Shown piece after piece: positions 16,420 to 16,494 of a stretch of 16,494 bases of DNA. The DNA is from Nitrosomonas sp. GTDB taxonomy: Bacteria > Pseudomonadota > Gammaproteobacteria > Burkholderiales > Nitrosomonadaceae. The number at the start of each line of letters is the position of its first letter. Position 1 is the stretch's first letter. The position numbers and the translations under genes are program-made. Location of the stretch: assembly GCA_003514765.1 (NCBI GenBank), contig DOOY01000281.1:1-16494 (forward strand), written 5' to 3'. The notes under the pieces are model-generated. The model ran no database searches, had not been told where the DNA came from, and was given only the letters and a program-made list of their open reading frames with translations.

Positions 16420-16494
16420 TTCCTTCAGTTTATTTTAGTATATGAGCTTTCGCATACTATTTTGTATTACTAACACCGCCTCTATCTATCTGAA

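Overview
The window looks like a piece of chromosome from an ammonia-oxidising betaproteobacterium of the Nitrosomonas type. The clearest sign is the di-haem cytochrome c peroxidase at the right end, which closely resembles, from memory, the well-studied Nitrosomonas europaea enzyme. The moderately AT-rich base composition, the hfq-hflX-hflK-hflC-DUF2065-hisZ-purA gene order and the beta/gamma-type 6S RNA all fit. No species call is possible without a search.

Left part (1-7541). The first 52 bases hold the start of a leftward gene that reads like the N-terminus of the extracytoplasmic sigma factor RpoE. Upstream of it is a 327-bp non-coding stretch with a sigma-E-like promoter. Next comes leftward queF (queuosine synthesis), divergent from a rightward run: smc, zipA, a small double CDGSH iron-sulfur protein, a TIGR02449-type coiled-coil protein, zapA, the 6S RNA gene ssrS and a HAD-family phosphatase. 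Smc acts in chromosome segregation, and ZipA, the coiled-coil protein and ZapA in the FtsZ ring, so this is a segregation/division neighbourhood.

Right part (7577-16304). All nine genes here run leftward. In transcription order they are a periplasmic di-haem peroxidase; hfq, hflX, hflK and hflC (RNA chaperone, ribosome-associated GTPase, and the two membrane regulators of FtsH), tightly packed; a 307-bp gap with a perfect 16-bp inverted repeat; DUF2065, hisZ and purA (histidine and AMP synthesis); and a cytoplasmic thioredoxin-fold protein with a CPGC motif. The thioredoxin-fold gene converges on the HAD gene.

Most of the window is conserved housekeeping DNA. I see no CRISPR array, phage, toxin-antitoxin or defence locus and no transposase gene. 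The points most worth a second look are non-coding or architectural: a terminator-like hairpin next to the ribosome binding site of the peroxidase, the MITE-like inverted-repeat element after hflC, a possible internal domain duplication in ZipA, a HAD phosphatase gene directly behind 6S RNA, and the double CDGSH gene inside the division cluster.
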